A stretch of DNA of 64,000 nucleotides from Chrysoporthe austroafricana. Lineage: Eukaryota; Ascomycota; Sordariomycetes; Diaporthales; Cryphonectriaceae. The position numbers and the translations under genes were made by a program. The stretch lies in contig JYIP02000006.1 in NCBI GenBank assembly GCA_001051155.2, forward strand, positions 2,728,001-2,792,000, written 5' to 3'. The notes beneath the pieces are model-generated. The model saw nothing but the letters and a program-made list of their open reading frames with translations, did not search any database and was not told the origin of the DNA. Positions 62,205 to 64,000 of this stretch are shown in pieces. Every line of letters begins with the position of its first letter. Positions within the stretch are counted from its first letter, which is position 1.

Positions 62205-62820
62205 ATGGAGTCCCCGAACCCAGCAGAGGCTCCTCCCGTGGACGTCCACGCGCCTTTCACGCGCGCAGAGCGCATGACGCAGCTCGCCGAGATCGACAAG
62301 GTGAGACCCCCCCTTTAGAAACCCACCCCGCCCGTCTCGAGCGTCTCCTAACGTGTCCCTCCCCCTCCCCCGACAGGACATCGCCTCCCTCCTCGAGCTC
62401 ACCGGGAAGGCGATCCAGTCCCTCGGCAGGCAGGCCCCGGCCCAGCCCGACCAGCCCGCCCCGACGGCCCAGGACCAGACCCAGGCCTTCCAGGAGAACA
62501 TGGACAAGTTCCTCACCACGCTGCACGCCGTCGACGTGCGGATGAAGCGCCAGATCTTCGGGCTTGAGGAGGCCGGCATCCTGACGCTGGACAAGGCCAA
62601 GCCGAAGGACGAGGACGGCGGCGCCCGGCCGTCGCTCGAGCCCAACGGGCTGGGCATGGTGGGCAACCTGGACGTGGGCTGGCTGAACAGTCGGAGCAAC
62701 CAGGTCGAGAGGGAGATGGAGGCGGAGCTGTGGACCAAGGCGCGGCAACACCTCGAGAACGTCGCCAGCGGTCCAGGCGCCGGCGGTGCCAGCGGGAGTG
62801 GCGACGTGAGCATGACATGA
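62205..62820 (+). CDS. MED11: Mediator complex subunit 11
   Basis: Predicted join(62205..62300, 62377..62820), 179 aa. The N-terminus APFTRAERMTQLAEIDKDIASLLELTGKAIQSL and the block FLTTLHAVDVRMKRQIFGLEEAGIL are the recognisable Med11 signatures, predicted to form the long helices that pair with Med22 in the Mediator head. An intervening Pro/Gln/Ala-rich linker (about residues 48-70) is common in Pezizomycotina members, and the C-terminus adds a Gly/Ser tail. It acts in the nucleus with RNA polymerase II. The 76-nt intron starts at GTGAGA and ends CGACAG, keeping frame. Confidence 0.87.
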
Positions 62821-63267
62821 TGAGAGGGGTGGTCATGGGCGCGTCTGACCAGGCGATCCGTCGTCGCCACAGCTCTCGTTTGCCATGTGACATTTGGAGT
62901 CCGGCGCAGACGGCCCATACGGGACGCAGGGCACGGACACAGGGACAGGTAACTACACCAAGATACCCAAAGTTTGATTTCAGTTTCACACAGGTCCTCG
63001 CGAGCTCTTCCACGTCCAAGTCCTGAAGCAAGGGTGCCAGCAACCTATCTACGGAGTCGAACAACATTCATGTCAGCATTCCATGCTACAGAATGGCTTC
63101 TGCTACCAGTACAAATACGGGATGGATATATAAAGGGGGGAGCTATGTACAGCGCTGCGCTCCGTCAAGAATTACATCCAACGCCCGACACGCGTTAAGA
63201 AACCCGCTCGTTATACGAATCGAAACGACATCAAACGGCGAATCCGCCACCATACGGTCCGGCTTAA
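62821..63267. other. Convergent intergenic region
   Basis: 447 bp between convergent stop codons, with 3' UTR-like sequence; no gene seen. Confidence 0.5.
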
Positions 63268-63900
63268 CTAGCTGCAGAGCTTGTTGAACCCGCCAGCAGC
63301 AATGTTCGACGTGGTCGTGGTGTAGCACGAGTCATCAATCCTGGATTCATGAGCAACAGCGGTCAGCACTTAATGCCTTGGTCCATTCACCCTTGCGGAC
63401 GGGGTCGACTCACAGCGCCTTGAAGCTCAGCCACTCATAGTTTTCCGCATCGGTGTTCACGTTGATGAAGCGCCCAAAGAACGCAACACACCCCTCGTTA
63501 CCATTGCATGCGAACTGGCACTTGAAGGAGGCGTAGTCCGTGGCGTTCGAGTCGTGCGTCACGGACAGTTCCTGGTAGAACGAGATTTGGATCAGTCATG
63601 TTTTCATAAGCTGCCGCAGGACTTCTACCGTCCGATATGCAGAGAGATGCAGGCAGGAGGAGGGAGGGAGGGAGCATGGCACACCATCGTGTTGTTGAAG
63701 CCATAAGCCGCCACAAAGCTTGGGTCGATGTCATACCCCGTGCCCGCCACCGGCGCGGCCACCGAGGCGTAGTCAATCGTCCACGAGCCTGTGGTGGTGC
63801 TGGACGCCGAGCTGGTCACACATGCCGCGGAGGTTGCCTCCGTCGAGGCCGCGGCGAGCGCCGCTGCAGACAAGGAGGCGAGCAGGACAAAGGAGCGCAT
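63268..63900 (-). CDS. Small secreted six-cysteine protein
   Basis: Predicted complement(join(63268..63340, 63414..63571, 63685..63900)), 148 aa, all junctions in frame. The N-terminus MRSFVLLASLSAAALAAAS is a typical signal peptide (cleavage near 17-20). The mature part has six cysteines: one soon after the signal, three in FKCQFACNGNEGCVAF, and one each in DDSCYTT and the terminal NKLCS. The FKCQFACNGNEGCVAFFGR stretch is reminiscent of PAN/apple-like cysteine motifs but too short for a firm call. Size, Cys content and secretion fit fungal small secreted proteins; an effector or wall role is inference only. It is oriented towards Med11, with its promoter at the window edge. Confidence 0.75.
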
Positions 63901-64000
63901 CTTGTCTCTTGTCCGCTGGGCTGGCTGAAGTGAGGATGGCCCTCTGGGGACGCCGGCGATGAGATTGGGATCTCTTGTTACTCGACGTTGGTCGCGATGG

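Noticed and set aside
1..64000. Transposons, CRISPR arrays, rRNA, tRNA
   Set aside because: No terminal inverted or long direct repeats, transposase or reverse-transcriptase motifs, spaced repeat array or rRNA signature was found by eye; only short microsatellites and homopolymers.

Overview
The window looks like GC-rich nuclear DNA of a filamentous ascomycete (Pezizomycotina, most likely Sordariomycetes). The reasons are short introns of about 45-80 bases with GTRNGT donors, CTAAC-type branch sites and CAG/TAG acceptors, fungus-specific families (Zn2Cys6 activator, alpha-aminoadipate-pathway homoaconitase, Rgd2-type F-BAR/RhoGAP, Yih1/IMPACT), and genes on both strands without operons. I found no rRNA, tRNA, CRISPR array or intact transposon. 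Twenty protein-coding genes can be supported, nineteen complete and one cut by the left edge. Exon borders were worked out by hand from reading frame, splice signals and family alignment from memory, so they are predictions.

Layout. 1-10.6 kb: a METTL25-like methyltransferase (partial), a CASTOR-like tandem-ACT protein, a Yih1/IMPACT homologue facing it, mitochondrial ribosomal protein uS13m and a membrane-anchored M19 dipeptidase. 12-20.3 kb: an Rgd2-type RhoGAP with F-BAR and DEP domains, the large subunit of chromatin assembly factor 1 (CAF-1) and a conserved fungal protein of unknown role. 20.3-26.7 kb: a 6.4-kb stretch with no gene I can support. 26.7-37.5 kb: a SYG1/XPR1 phosphate exporter, then RAD7 and RAD16 transcribed away from each other across a 782-bp gap. 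39.4-45.2 kb: an Any1/PQLC1 PQ-loop protein, a SANT/Myb-like fungal protein and a single-pass membrane protein. 45.9-52.0 kb: a 14-TM-type MFS transporter and a Zn2Cys6 regulator on the same strand. 53.7-63.9 kb: mitochondrial homoaconitase (LYS4), a ubiquitin-specific protease ending in a CAAX box, Mediator subunit Med11 and a small six-cysteine secreted protein.

How genes may work together. Rad7 and Rad16 are partners in one global-genome nucleotide-excision-repair complex and here share an intergenic promoter region. The CASTOR-like protein and Yih1/IMPACT both belong to families that couple amino-acid status to growth signalling, and they are convergent neighbours. The MFS transporter and Zn2Cys6 regulator form a plausible transport/regulator pair. 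The rest looks like ordinary housekeeping sequence.

The items most worth a second look are the RAD7-RAD16 divergent pair, the prenylation motif with polybasic tail on the deubiquitinase, the apparent lack of an arginine finger in the RhoGAP, a frameshifted coding remnant near 38.2-38.5 kb, and several genes that begin with very small first exons (6-24 nt).
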